Shown: one piece after another, positions 52,571-61,242 of the stretch
Position numbering within the stretch: position 1 is the stretch's first letter
Layout of the letters: each line of letters starts with the position of its first letter
DNA from: Lachnospiraceae bacterium
GTDB taxonomy: Bacteria > Bacillota > Clostridia > Lachnospirales > Lachnospiraceae
Direction: 5' to 3'
DNA: 64,000 bases
Assembly (NCBI GenBank): GCA_004556655.1
Contig: SFGF01000015.1
Location: forward strand, 1 to 64,000
Notes under the pieces: generated by a model
What the model was told of the DNA's origin: nothing
What the model saw: the letters and a program-made list of their open reading frames with translations, nothing else
Databases searched by the model: none
Translations under genes and position numbers: made by a program

Positions 52571-54232
52571 TTATTCCACTGAGATAATACAATAGTAAAT
52601 GGGCTGACCTCCAAAGTTTACTTCCACATCACAGAAATCATACATTTCTTCCAGTTCAGCACCAAGAGCTTCTGCCTCTTCCTCTGAGAAATCTTCTCCA
52701 TAATAGATACTGATCAATTCTGTCTCATCATCAACCATAGCCGTAGCCGCATCTTTTGCTACTGCAGCCACTTCCTGTCCTACTGCCAGCATTCCATGAT
52801 CACCAATACCCATAATATCACCCTGATGAATCTCTTTTTCATCGATATGAGTATCTCTTACCGCATAGGTAACCTGGGCTGTTTTTACTCTCTTGATTTC
52901 TTCCACCATAGTTGCTTCATTTTCTTCCACACTCTTCTCCGGAACAAAATTAATCACAGCTGTAATACCCTGCGGAACCGTCTTTGTCGGAATCACAATA
53001 ATATTCTTATCTTCTGTCAGTGCTTTTGCCTGATTTGCTGCCAGAATAATATTTTTATTATTCGGGAAAATAAAGATATTTTCAGCATTGACCTTATCAA
53101 TGGCATTGAGCATATCCTCCGTGCTCGGATTCATGGTCTGTCCGCCTTCAATCAGATAATCAACTCCCAGATCACGGAATATCTCACCAAAACCATCTCC
53201 GATGGATACGGAAATAAAACCTACTTCTTTCTTCGGCGCATTTGCCTTTTTGGCATCCTCTTCAGCCTGCTGTGCTGCAACTTTCTCTGCATCTTTAATC
53301 AATTTTTCCTGATGCTCTTCTCTCATATTGTCAATCTTGATTCTGGACAGGGAACCATAAGTCAGAGCCCTCTGAATCGCAAGCCCCGGATCATTGGTAT
53401 GTACATGAATCTTGACAACTTCATCATCCGCAACACATACAATGGAATCTCCGAGAGAACTCAGATATTCTTTAAAGCTTCTCTCATCACTTTCTGAAAA
53501 CTCTTGATTCAATACAATAATAAATTCTGTACAGTAACCGAACTTAATATCCGCTTCTGCCTGAGGTGAAATCTTAACAACCTTTGCTGACTCCCCGGCT
53601 TCAAATTCCAGATTGATTTCCTTGCCCATAAACGCATCATATGCGCCTTCCAGGACCACCATAAGACCCTGTCCGCCGGAATCCACAACACCGGCTTCTT
53701 TCAATACAGGAAGCATATCCGGTGTTCTGGCAAGAACATCCTTTCCTTCCGCCAGTATATCTTCAAAAAATATCTGGAGGTCTTCTGCATCGTCTGCAAG
53801 TTCCAGTGCTTTATCTGCCACACCTCTTGCGACAGTCAGAATCGTTCCTTCTTTTGGCTTCATGACTGCTTTATATGCAGTCTCAACACCTTTATCAAAA
53901 GCACGTGCCAAAGCAACGGCATCCAAAACATCATATTCCTTGATTGCTTTTGTAAATCCTCTCAAAAGCTGAGACAGAATAACACCGGAGTTACCTCTCG
54001 CTCCTCGAAGAGATCCTGAGGAAATGGCCTTCGCCAGCGATTCCAGCGTAATATCAGAAAGCGCATTGACTTCTTTCACTGCTGACATAATCGTAAGTGT
54101 CATATTCGTTCCTGTATCTCCGTCCGGAACCGGGAACACATTCAGCTCGTTGATCCACTCTTTCTTTACTTCCAGATTCTTAGCTCCTGCCAGAAACATC
54201 CTGGCAAGCAGTTTGGCATCTACTGTATTCAT
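52571..54232 (-). CDS. fakA: DAK2/FakA-like fatty acid kinase (YloV family)
   Basis: 553-residue kinase with an N-terminal DhaL/DAK2 domain (about 5-205; NVFPVPDGDTGTNMTLT binds Mg-ATP), a middle linker and a C-terminal DegV-like region (about 330-553). FakA phosphorylates fatty acids held by FakB/DegV proteins; a DegV gene is at 8.1-9.0 kb. Its partner Asp23 protein lies 23 bp upstream, the usual Firmicutes order. The naming rests on family membership. Confidence 0.9.
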   Translation of the reverse strand: MNTVDAKLLARMFLAGAKNLEVKKEWINELNVFPVPDGDTGTNMTLTIMSAVKEVNALSDITLESLAKAISSGSLRGARGNSGVILSQLLRGFTKAIKEYDVLDAVALARAFDKGVETAYKAVMKPKEGTILTVARGVADKALELADDAEDLQIFFEDILAEGKDVLARTPDMLPVLKEAGVVDSGGQGLMVVLEGAYDAFMGKEINLEFEAGESAKVVKISPQAEADIKFGYCTEFIIVLNQEFSESDERSFKEYLSSLGDSIVCVADDEVVKIHVHTNDPGLAIQRALTYGSLSRIKIDNMREEHQEKLIKDAEKVAAQQAEEDAKKANAPKKEVGFISVSIGDGFGEIFRDLGVDYLIEGGQTMNPSTEDMLNAIDKVNAENIFIFPNNKNIILAANQAKALTEDKNIIVIPTKTVPQGITAVINFVPEKSVEENEATMVEEIKRVKTAQVTYAVRDTHIDEKEIHQGDIMGIGDHGMLAVGQEVAAVAKDAATAMVDDETELISIYYGEDFSEEEAEALGAELEEMYDFCDVEVNFGGQPIYYCIISVE

Positions 54233-54255
54233 AGCTATCTAAAGCTCCTCCTTCA

Positions 54256-54609
54256 TTAATCTATCACTCGGACACCTTCCACCATAATATTTATACTCTC
54301 TACTTCAATACCGGTGAAAGCCTCGACTTTATATTTGACATTGTCGATCAGATTGTCAGAAACTGCACGAATGCTGACACCATATGCTACAATGACATGA
54401 AAATCAAGAGAAATCTTGTTGTCATTCAGTGAAACGTTAATTCCATGTTTCAGGCTGTCCTTTCTTAAAAGCTTTACAAGCCCATCTTTCATATTAACAG
54501 CAGCCATGCCCACAATACCGAAACATTCAACAGCAACACTGCCTGCATAAGTGGCGATTACATCCGTATTGATCGTAACTTCTCCCAATCCTGTATTCAT
54601 ACGCCCTTT
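54256..54609 (-). CDS. Asp23/Gls24 family envelope stress protein (YloU-like)
   Basis: 117-residue protein. GEVTINTDVIATYAGSVAVE at the start and GVSIRAVSDNLIDNVKYKVE in the middle are DUF322/Asp23 features. The family is linked to envelope stress and membrane association; it precedes fakA in most Firmicutes. The ATG at 54609 follows GGAGGTAGACCT; an upstream frame to 54645 has no site. Confidence 0.92.
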   Translation of the reverse strand, partial: KGRMNTGLGEVTINTDVIATYAGSVAVECFGIVGMAAVNMKDGLVKLLRKDSLKHGINVSLNDNKISLDFHVIVAYGVSIRAVSDNLIDNVKYKVEAFTGIEVESINIMVEGVRVID

Positions 54610-54708
54610 CATAGGTCTACCTCCAATCCTGTTATTCCCCTGCATATATACTGCTCATACCGCAACACTCCACCGAACATGATCGCTAATTCGCAATATA
54701 CTGTATGT

Positions 54709-54714
54709 ATTATA
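54709..54714 (-). promoter_or_regulatory. Possible -10 for the asp23-fakA operon
   Basis: A TATAAT on the minus strand 100 bp before the asp23 start; no good -35 at 16-18 bp. Tentative. Confidence 0.3.
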
Positions 54715-54765
54715 ACCTGTTTTTGGAGAAAAAGAAATAATAATTTGAAAAATTTATAATTTTAC

Positions 54766-54794
54766 TTGCAAAAAGATTCTCCATCTGTTAAAAT
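54766..54794 (+). promoter_or_regulatory. rpmB promoter
   Basis: TTGCAA (54766-54771), 17 bp and TAAAAT (54789-54794) on the plus strand, 45 bp before the rpmB ATG. Confidence 0.7.
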
Positions 54795-54839
54795 AACTAG
54801 TGTTGCGAATCGAAATTTTTTTGTTAAGGAGGTGCTGTC

Positions 54840-55025
54840 ATGGCAAAGTGCGCGATTTGTGAAAAAGGTGCTCATTTCGGAAACAATGTGAGCCATTCTC
54901 ATAGAAGATCCAATAGAATGTGGAAATCAAATGTTAAATCCGTAAAGGTGAAAGTTAACGGCGGAGCAAAGAAAATGTACGTTTGTACTTCTTGCCTGAG
55001 ATCCGGTAAAGTTGAAAGAGCATAA
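54840..55025 (+). CDS. rpmB: Ribosomal protein L28
   Basis: Large-subunit protein, 61 residues. MAKCAICEKGAHFGNNVSHS and KKMYVCTSCLRSGKVERA each hold a CxxC pair, so this is the zinc-binding (C+) form. AAGGAGGTGCTGTC precedes the ATG. A monocistronic unit with its own promoter and a bidirectional terminator, divergent from asp23-fakA as in Bacillus. Confidence 0.97.
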   Translation: MAKCAICEKGAHFGNNVSHSHRRSNRMWKSNVKSVKVKVNGGAKKMYVCTSCLRSGKVERA

Positions 55026-55050
55026 TTTTGCATCCCTTAACGTTGATTTA

Positions 55051-55093
55051 AAAATAAGCGGCTGTCTCAAAAGAGACGGCCGCTTATTTTTAT
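55051..55093. terminator. Terminator shared by rpmB and the carboxypeptidase gene
   Basis: An 18-bp stem with one G-T pair (55051-55068 with 55073-55090) around an AAAA loop, followed by TTTTTATC on the plus strand. It overlaps the stop of the convergent gene by one base. Confidence 0.85.
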
Positions 55094-56151
55094 CCTTCTG
55101 TTGTACTTTGAACACCAATCTGATTATATACTGCCTGAGCATCCCAGATATGATACGGATCCGTGGAAGGACTTCCCTGGGCTCCTGCAGTTACCAGAAT
55201 GTATTCTGTATCATTTACTTTAGCCAGACTAGCAAGGCACTGTCCCGCCTCACTGGTATACCCGGTCTTTCCCCCCTCAATTTCTCCTCCATTTACTGCA
55301 TTGCTTTCCATTTTCTTAAACATAGTACTCAAAAAATGCAGTCCTTCCGGATTTCCCGCTGTCGGACTCGTAGTATACTCATGTGTACAGTAGATGGTTC
55401 GGAATGTTTCATTCTGAAGGGCATAACTAAGCAGTTTCGTCAGATCCCGTACCGTTGTATAATGCTCTGAATCATGGAGGCCGGTTGCCGTAACAAAATG
55501 TGTGCTTGTCATTTCCAGTTCCTGTGCTTTTTCATTCATCTTCTGAACAAAAGCCTCTTCCGATCCAAAAAGATGTTGTGCTAGTCCCACGCAACATTCT
55601 GCACCGGACGGAAGCATTACGCCATAAAGAATATCGATCGCTTTCACCTGATCTCCAGGTGCAAATCCTGCCAGAGATGCCCCTTCCACATAGAGTCGGT
55701 CATACGTAGCCTGATCAATTGTGATTGTATCATCCAGATTGGTAAGGTTTTCAAGGCCGATCACTGCTGTCATGATTTTTGTCATAGACGCAGGGTATAT
55801 TCTCGTATCGGCTTCTTTCTCAGCAACAACTCCCATGTCAGACAAACGAACCAATATGGCAGATTTACTATCGATGGCACTTAAATCAACACTGGGGAGT
55901 GGTTCCGGTGTTGGTGTCGGCACAGCTGTAGGAGTCAGCTCTTCCTCTGCTTTCAGCAGTTCTTCCCTTTGACTTTCTTCTGCAACAGACGATCCAGCAG
56001 CAGAATCAGCTTTTTCTTTATTGCCAAACAGCAGCAGAATGCCCAGCCAGATTGCTCCAACCACCAACAGCCCTGTTACAAAAAGTATAATTCTTCTATT
56101 TCGCTGTCTGATCCGTCTGCGTTGCTTTTTTGTCATTTGTTTTTTGCTCAT
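55090..56151 (-). CDS. D-alanyl-D-alanine carboxypeptidase (S11, DacA/DacF-like)
   Basis: Trims the terminal D-Ala of peptidoglycan stem peptides, outside the membrane. It is 353 residues: basic cytosolic start, one helix (about 21-42), a Pro/Thr-rich linker (about 72-88) and the catalytic domain. Ser122-x-x-Lys125 (YPASMTKIM) and KTG (GGKTGYTSEAG) are intact. The middle SxN motif reads Ser182-Gly-Ala184 (LPSGAECC), so the usual Asn is replaced. No C-terminal amphipathic anchor is seen; the N-terminal helix may hold it in the membrane. Confidence 0.92.
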   Translation of the reverse strand: MSKKQMTKKQRRRIRQRNRRIILFVTGLLVVGAIWLGILLLFGNKEKADSAAGSSVAEESQREELLKAEEELTPTAVPTPTPEPLPSVDLSAIDSKSAILVRLSDMGVVAEKEADTRIYPASMTKIMTAVIGLENLTNLDDTITIDQATYDRLYVEGASLAGFAPGDQVKAIDILYGVMLPSGAECCVGLAQHLFGSEEAFVQKMNEKAQELEMTSTHFVTATGLHDSEHYTTVRDLTKLLSYALQNETFRTIYCTHEYTTSPTAGNPEGLHFLSTMFKKMESNAVNGGEIEGGKTGYTSEAGQCLASLAKVNDTEYILVTAGAQGSPSTDPYHIWDAQAVYNQIGVQSTTEG

Positions 56152-56180
56152 AACTCTTACGCCTCATATTTTCTGAATTC

Positions 56181-57062
56181 TTACATGATTTCCATAGAAT
56201 AAGACGCTTCAAAAGTACCAAGACCTTCCACGCTCTGTCCCCACGCTCTCTCTTCCAGGGTTCCGTTAAAATTCACACCATCCGCTCTTCCATACCATGG
56301 TTCAAAGCAGATAAACGGTGCATCTTCTTTGGGTGACCAAAATGCGATCAGAGGAGCCTTTGTATGCATTTTTATGTATGGTTTTCCATTAGCTCCGGCA
56401 AGAAATGCCGTCTGGATCTGATAATTTTCGAAAATCAATGCGTCATAATCAAACATACCCTCTGTGATTCGATGCATGCCGTTTTCCAACTGAAAACTAT
56501 GAAGATTCTCTCCGATTCTCTGGGTTTTCTGATCTACCATCAGATACTCCAGCATATCTTTATCCCCTTCAAATCCAAGATAGCAGTTTGTTCTATGTCC
56601 TTCCTTCGCAAGAGGGCACAGAATTGCAGGATGACCGCCAATAGAAAAATACATAGGATTTTCATCTTTATTATGTACTTTCCACATTACTTCAATGGAA
56701 TTTTCTTCCAGTCGATATCCGATTTCCAGTCGAAAATGGAACGGATAGATCAGATAGGATTCCTCATCGTCCTCAATACTCATCCATATTTCCTGATCTG
56801 TAACAGAATCTGTGTGAAAAATCCTGTGTCTCGCAAATCCATGCTGCACCATTTCATAAGTTTTTTCATGATATCTGTATTTACCGTCACGCAGCGATCC
56901 CACCACCGGAAATAATACCGGTGATGTCCATCCCCAGTATGCAGGATCCGCATTCCAAAGATATTCTTCACCTGTATCTTTTTTCTGTAATGAAATCAAT
57001 TCCGCACTTTTTTCTCTTATAACTGCTTTGATCTGTTGATTTTCCAAAATATATGTATTCAT
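56181..57062 (-). CDS. Aldose 1-epimerase family protein (LacX-like mutarotase)
   Basis: 293-residue, beta-sandwich, cytosolic protein of the galactose mutarotase superfamily. Likely catalytic residues are His in MVQHGFARHR, His in SIGGHPAIL and Glu in CFEPWYGRAD. Members interconvert sugar anomers; the LacX subgroup has unproved substrates. Between the carboxypeptidase and SH3 lipoprotein genes, with no sugar operon nearby, so the sugar cannot be inferred. Confidence 0.88.
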   Translation of the reverse strand: MNTYILENQQIKAVIREKSAELISLQKKDTGEEYLWNADPAYWGWTSPVLFPVVGSLRDGKYRYHEKTYEMVQHGFARHRIFHTDSVTDQEIWMSIEDDEESYLIYPFHFRLEIGYRLEENSIEVMWKVHNKDENPMYFSIGGHPAILCPLAKEGHRTNCYLGFEGDKDMLEYLMVDQKTQRIGENLHSFQLENGMHRITEGMFDYDALIFENYQIQTAFLAGANGKPYIKMHTKAPLIAFWSPKEDAPFICFEPWYGRADGVNFNGTLEERAWGQSVEGLGTFEASYSMEIM

Positions 57063-57084
57063 ACATTCATACCCCTCTCTCTAA

Positions 57085-57505
57085 TCATTCTAAAGGCTCC
57101 TGGTCGGTCAAATATTCTTCATATACCCAACCTTCCTGTTCTCCGTATTGTATCTTTATCCAACTTCTCTCCTGACCCAATTTTTCAACTTTCTGACCGG
57201 TAGTGAGAGTTCCCAGTATTTGTTCTTTATTCCCTGCACCAGTTCTTACATTGACCGGAGATATACAGTATACCCATTCCTTTTCCTCTTCCGTAGGTGT
57301 AGGTTCTGGCGTATTTGTCGGCTGCGGCGTTTCACTTGCTTTTGATCGATACTTTTGGTCCATCATTTTTGACTGTGTCCGCACTGTTCACCGATAAAAT
57401 ATCTTTTATCACATCCCATGTATTGCATCCCGAACAGCATGATACAAACAAAAGCATCACTACCAGAAAGATGATCGATTTTCTTATAAAGAACTTATTT
57501 TTCAC
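57085..57505 (-). pseudogene. SH3-domain lipoprotein gene split by a one-base frameshift
   Basis: A GTG at 57505 with GGAGGT upstream begins a lipoprotein-like signal (KNKFFIRKSIIFLVVMLL, then VSCCSGC) in one frame that stops at a TGA (57334-57332). The +1 frame continues without break to 57085 through a Pro/Thr-rich linker (TPQPTNTPEPTPTEEE) and a bacterial SH3 domain (VNVRTGAGNKEQILGTL, GWVYEEYL). Removing one base, for instance from the five-base homopolymer at 57366-57370, would join them into about 139 residues. So this is a frameshift mutation, a phase-variable tract or a sequencing error. The intact protein would be a surface SH3 lipoprotein. Confidence 0.8.
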
Positions 57506-57573
57506 ATTTACCTCCTGTTTTCTTAATCAACTAGCTCTATAATAGAATACTACAAACGGCACAGAAAAGCCAG

Positions 57574-57606
57574 AGAAAAAAAGGATTCGGCATGATTCCC
57601 GAATCC
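57574..57606 (-). terminator. Terminator after the small two-helix protein gene
   Basis: On the minus strand GGATTCGG (57606-57599) pairs with CCGAATCC (57590-57583), followed by seven T's. Strong intrinsic terminator. Confidence 0.85.
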
Positions 57607-57618
57607 CCTGCAGATATG

Positions 57619-57813
57619 TTAGTATATAAAAAGCGTATTCATAAATCCCAACACTCCAAAAAATACCAGCAGTAAAAAGCAAATCTGAATGCTTTTAATA
57701 AAGGTACCCTCCCCTTTACATCTGATCACCACACGCACACAGCCTGCTGCCAGAAGTCCCAGAAGAAACACGCAGAAAAAAATCAGAACCCGCAAATAAA
57801 TATTCTCACTCAT
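57619..57813 (-). CDS. Small membrane protein with two helices, unknown function
   Basis: 64 residues from an ATG preceded by GGAAAGGAGAAATGTT. Two hydrophobic helices (about 8-28 and 43-62) flank a short basic loop (RVVIRCKGEGTFIKS). I do not recognise the family. A strong terminator follows, so it is a monocistronic unit. The longer frame to 57888 lacks a ribosome binding site. Confidence 0.65.
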   Translation of the reverse strand: MSENIYLRVLIFFCVFLLGLLAAGCVRVVIRCKGEGTFIKSIQICFLLLVFFGVLGFMNTLFIY

Positions 57814-57995
57814 AACATTTCTCCTTTCCTGCAGTGTCTCTCGTTTCTTTCTATATAATAGATGATGATACCGACGAATTTGTTGCATATTTTTTTAAGT
57901 TTTTCTTATTTTTTCTGTTTGCTGTCATCCTTTTCCTTTTCTTTCTCAAGTATACCGTCCAAATCTTAAAAACTTTTCAAAAAGTTGTGTCAAAG

Positions 57996-58024
57996 TTGCA
58001 ATTTTTATATAACTGATTTAAAAT
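57996..58024 (+). promoter_or_regulatory. Promoter of the MATE gene
   Basis: TTGCAA (57996-58001), 17 bp and TAAAAT (58019-58024), plus strand, about 90 bp before the ATG. Confidence 0.65.
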
Positions 58025-58116
58025 AGCGTAAGAATATAAGAACCATATACATTACATGCTGCGCACAATTTTTGCAGATAAATCATTATTTTTTTGATAT
58101 ATTAGGAGAAATATTC

Positions 58117-59481
58117 ATGATAACATCAGGAGAAATGAACGATTTCAGTCAGGGAAGTGTAAAACGAAATATTCTGCGGCTGGCAGGTCCTATGACACTG
58201 GCTCAGCTCATCAATCTTTTATACAATATTATTGACAGGATGTATATCGGACATCTTCCGGAAAATGCAACTCTGGCTCTCACAGGTCTGGGGCTTACTT
58301 TTCCGATCCTCATGCTGGTTACTGCCTTTTCCAATTTGTTTGGTATGGGAGGTGCTCCACTATTTTCCATTGCAAGAGGACGCCAGGAAGATGATCACGC
58401 TTCTGATATTATGGGAACCACATTTACCATGCTTCTGATATCCGGCATTGTCCTCACAGTTATAGGATTGCTTATAAAAGAACCTTTGTTATATCTTTTC
58501 GGCGCCAGCGATCAGACTTTTCCTTACGCTGATCGATATCTTTCTATATATCTTCTTGGAAGTACTTTTGTAATGTTCAGTCTGGGAATGAATAATTTTA
58601 TTAACGCACAGGGATTTGCAAAAAAAGGAATGTTGACAGTACTGATTGGAGCCGTACTAAATATATTACTGGATCCTATATTTATTTTTGTACTGAAGAT
58701 GGGAGTTCAGGGAGCTGCACTTGCAACCGTTATTTCCCAATTTGTTTCTGCACTCTGGGTATTGCGGTTTCTTACCGGAAATGAAGCAGTCATCCGGCTT
58801 AAAAAAGACAGTCTGAAAGTTCATTTTCCTTTGCTGAAAGAAATTGTCGCACTGGGTACTTCCGGTTTCGTAATGTCTTTCACAAACAGCGCTGTACAGA
58901 TTGTCTGTAATGCCACTCTCCAGAACTTTGGCGGAGATATCTATGTAGGTGTTATGACTGTAATCAATTCTATCCGAGAAGTAGTATCTATGCCTGTAAA
59001 CGGTATTAGCAGCGCATCACAGCCTGTACTGGGATATAATTATGGTGCAAAAGAGTATAAAAGAGTAAAAGAAGGAATAAAATTCATGTCCGCCACCTGT
59101 ATCATATACACTACATTGATCTGGATCCTTCTTCTTTTGTTTCCAAGACCATTTATTCATATATTCAACAGTAATTCAAAACTTTTGACACTGGGCGTAC
59201 CTGCCATGACAATTTACTTCTTCGGATTCTTCATGATGTCCCTGCAGTTTTCCGGACAATCTACTTTTGTATCACTGGGACGATCTAAAAACGCAGTCTT
59301 CTTTTCCCTTTTCCGGAAAGTGATTATCGTCATACCACTGACTCTCATACTACCGCATATTGCAGGACTTGGTGTCAATGGGGTATTCCTGGCCGAACCC
59401 ATATCAAATTTTATCGGGGGAACAGCCTGCTTCATAACTATGATGCGGACTGTGTGGCCTATGCTTTCTGATCGTGAATAG
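58117..59481 (+). CDS. MATE family multidrug/cation antiporter
   Basis: Membrane exporter of 454 residues with about twelve helices in two repeats. FSQGSVKRNILRLAGPMTLA and the paired GPM...Q / ALGTSGFVMS-like segments are typical. MATE proteins expel drugs or metabolites using Na+ or H+. The ATG at 58117 has TTAGGAGAAATATTC; a start at 58072 has none. The substrate is unknown; no regulator is adjacent. Confidence 0.93.
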   Translation: MITSGEMNDFSQGSVKRNILRLAGPMTLAQLINLLYNIIDRMYIGHLPENATLALTGLGLTFPILMLVTAFSNLFGMGGAPLFSIARGRQEDDHASDIMGTTFTMLLISGIVLTVIGLLIKEPLLYLFGASDQTFPYADRYLSIYLLGSTFVMFSLGMNNFINAQGFAKKGMLTVLIGAVLNILLDPIFIFVLKMGVQGAALATVISQFVSALWVLRFLTGNEAVIRLKKDSLKVHFPLLKEIVALGTSGFVMSFTNSAVQIVCNATLQNFGGDIYVGVMTVINSIREVVSMPVNGISSASQPVLGYNYGAKEYKRVKEGIKFMSATCIIYTTLIWILLLLFPRPFIHIFNSNSKLLTLGVPAMTIYFFGFFMMSLQFSGQSTFVSLGRSKNAVFFSLFRKVIIVIPLTLILPHIAGLGVNGVFLAEPISNFIGGTACFITMMRTVWPMLSDRE

Positions 59482-59494
59482 TCGAAAAAGGTGA

Positions 59495-59665
59495 GGCTGA
59501 TAACAGTATATCCCGTGTATGAATGGCAGGTCGCTTCCCTTCAGCTAACTGTTAACTCCGACTAAAACGCTCCGGAGAGCCGTCGCGCTTAAGTCTGCGT
59601 AAACAGTGGATCTTCAGGCGCGCTTTCCCAATGCCATTCATACACGGGATATACTGTTATCAGCC
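59495..59665. repeat. 171-bp element with perfect 34-bp inverted arms
   Basis: The arms 59495-59528 and 59632-59665 are exact reverse complements over 34 bp. The 103-bp centre is visibly G+C-richer than the flanks and holds nested pairs: ACTGTT/AACAGT (59548-59553, 59602-59607), CGAC/GTCG (59559-59562, 59582-59585) and GCTC/GAGC (59569-59572, 59577-59580) around CGGA. It lies between the ends of two convergent genes and encodes no ORF. It looks like a MITE, a repetitive extragenic palindrome or a structured RNA. No clear target-site duplication is seen. Confidence 0.9.
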
Positions 59666-59682
59666 AATTTACTTTATTGGCT
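59662..59682. repeat. Small hairpin adjoining the 171-bp element
   Basis: AGCCAAT (59662-59668) and ATTGGCT (59676-59682) form a perfect 7-bp stem with a seven-base loop. Its left arm shares four bases with the right arm of the 34-bp repeat, so the two foldings compete. Confidence 0.6.
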
Positions 59683-59723
59683 ATACGAATCAGAAGAGGG
59701 CATAACCAATGATATACACATTG

Positions 59724-61190
59724 TTAGTTACGATTAGTTTTCTCAATAATCGTTTTGATTATTTCCTCTGCTTTTTCTATTTCTTCAAATCCTGTTATTC
59801 TCCACTCCCAGTTGGGGCTTCCTGTGGTTCCGGGGCGATTGATTCTTGCTTCATCTCCCAGATCGAGGATATCCTGAACCGTGACTACGGAAAGCTGTGC
59901 AATACTCTGGAATACTGCATGGATGAAACGGTGACCCAGTTTTTCTTCCGTACATTTTTTCTCCTTCAGAAGATCATCCACTTCTTTTTCTGTTTCTTCC
60001 GATTTTGTCAGGTACCAGCCTTTAATAGTCTGGTTGTCATGTGTACCGGTATAAAGGATCAGATTTTCTCTGTCCGGGAAATCATTATTTTTCTCATCAG
60101 GATCCAGCGAAAATTGGTATACTTTCATGCCTTTGAAGCCAAAATGATCTCTAAGTACGCCAACTTCAGGGCGAAGGTCTCCCAAATCCTCGATTACAAT
60201 CTCGATATCCGGATACAGTGCCAGAAGGTGGTCAAATACATCATAGCCTGGTGCTTCAATCCATTCTCCTTCAATAGCGGTCGGACAGCTAGCCGGAATT
60301 TTCCAATATGTATCAAACGCACGGAAGTGATCAATACGGACAATATCAAACAAAGTCTGATTGTAACCGATTCTTTCCATCCAAAACTTGTAATCTGTTT
60401 CTTTCAAATACTCCCAATCATAGATTGGATTACCCCATCTCTGTCCTGTAGGACTGAAATAATCCGGTGGAACACCTGCAATATAAGTAGGTCGGAAATT
60501 CTCATCCAAAAGGAAACATTTGCTGTTTGCCCATACGTCAAGGGAATCAATTCCCACATAGAACGGAACATCTCCCATCACTTTTATTCCCAGAGAATTT
60601 ACATATCCTTTCAATTCCATCCACTGACAATAAAACGTATACTGAAGGAACATCTGAAACAGGATTTCTTCCTCTTCTTCAGCAGTAAATTCCCGGCTTT
60701 TATTGGTCATCCAAAGCTTATCTTCTTCTTTCCAGTCCAGCCAGCATTTTCTGTCATTTTTCCACTTCAACATGTAGAATACACCATATTGATATACCCA
60801 TTCCTGAGTGGCAAATTCTTTGTAACTCTCATCCGGATCAAATTTTTTGAATGCCTTTCTGAGATATTCATCCTTATAACTTCTTACTGCCTCATAATCA
60901 ATATGATCGCTGTCTTTGTTAAATTCTTTCGGTACCTCATCCAACAATCCGTCTTCTGCCAGTTTTTCCAGGCTGATATAAATCGGGTCTCCGGCATAAG
61001 AAGAATATGGCTGATATGGTGAGTTTCCATATCCAAGCGGATTTAAAGGAAGAATCTGCCATACACTAAATCCCATACGGCGGATATGATCCGCAAAAGC
61101 ATATGCCTCTTTTCCAAAATCTCCCACTCCGTAACTGGAAGGCAGCGATGCCACCGGCATCAATATACCTGCCTGTCTTTTCTTATTCAT
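59724..61190 (-). CDS. malQ: 4-alpha-glucanotransferase (amylomaltase) MalQ
   Basis: Cytosolic GH77 enzyme that transfers maltodextrin segments, 488 residues. ILMPVASLPSSYGVGDFGKE at the start, the nucleophile Asp in FDIVRIDHFRAF, the acid Glu in IEDLGDL and Asp in GTHDNQTIKGW are all present. Works with glycogen or maltodextrin phosphorylases, which are not in the window. AGGAGGCTTT precedes the ATG. Confidence 0.97.
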   Translation of the reverse strand: MNKKRQAGILMPVASLPSSYGVGDFGKEAYAFADHIRRMGFSVWQILPLNPLGYGNSPYQPYSSYAGDPIYISLEKLAEDGLLDEVPKEFNKDSDHIDYEAVRSYKDEYLRKAFKKFDPDESYKEFATQEWVYQYGVFYMLKWKNDRKCWLDWKEEDKLWMTNKSREFTAEEEEEILFQMFLQYTFYCQWMELKGYVNSLGIKVMGDVPFYVGIDSLDVWANSKCFLLDENFRPTYIAGVPPDYFSPTGQRWGNPIYDWEYLKETDYKFWMERIGYNQTLFDIVRIDHFRAFDTYWKIPASCPTAIEGEWIEAPGYDVFDHLLALYPDIEIVIEDLGDLRPEVGVLRDHFGFKGMKVYQFSLDPDEKNNDFPDRENLILYTGTHDNQTIKGWYLTKSEETEKEVDDLLKEKKCTEEKLGHRFIHAVFQSIAQLSVVTVQDILDLGDEARINRPGTTGSPNWEWRITGFEEIEKAEEIIKTIIEKTNRN

Positions 61191-61242
61191 AAAGCCTCCT
61201 TTCTGAAATCACTTGTCCTTATCAGGACAAGTTTTCTGCCTG

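Noticed and set aside
57361..57505. Programmed -1 frameshift in the SH3 lipoprotein gene
   Set aside because: The downstream frame is +1 relative to the signal-peptide frame, so a -1 slippery heptamer cannot explain it.
59709..61022. 437-codon plus-strand open frame opposite malQ
   Set aside because: malQ on the minus strand has every catalytic motif; the opposite frame has no family resemblance and no start signal.
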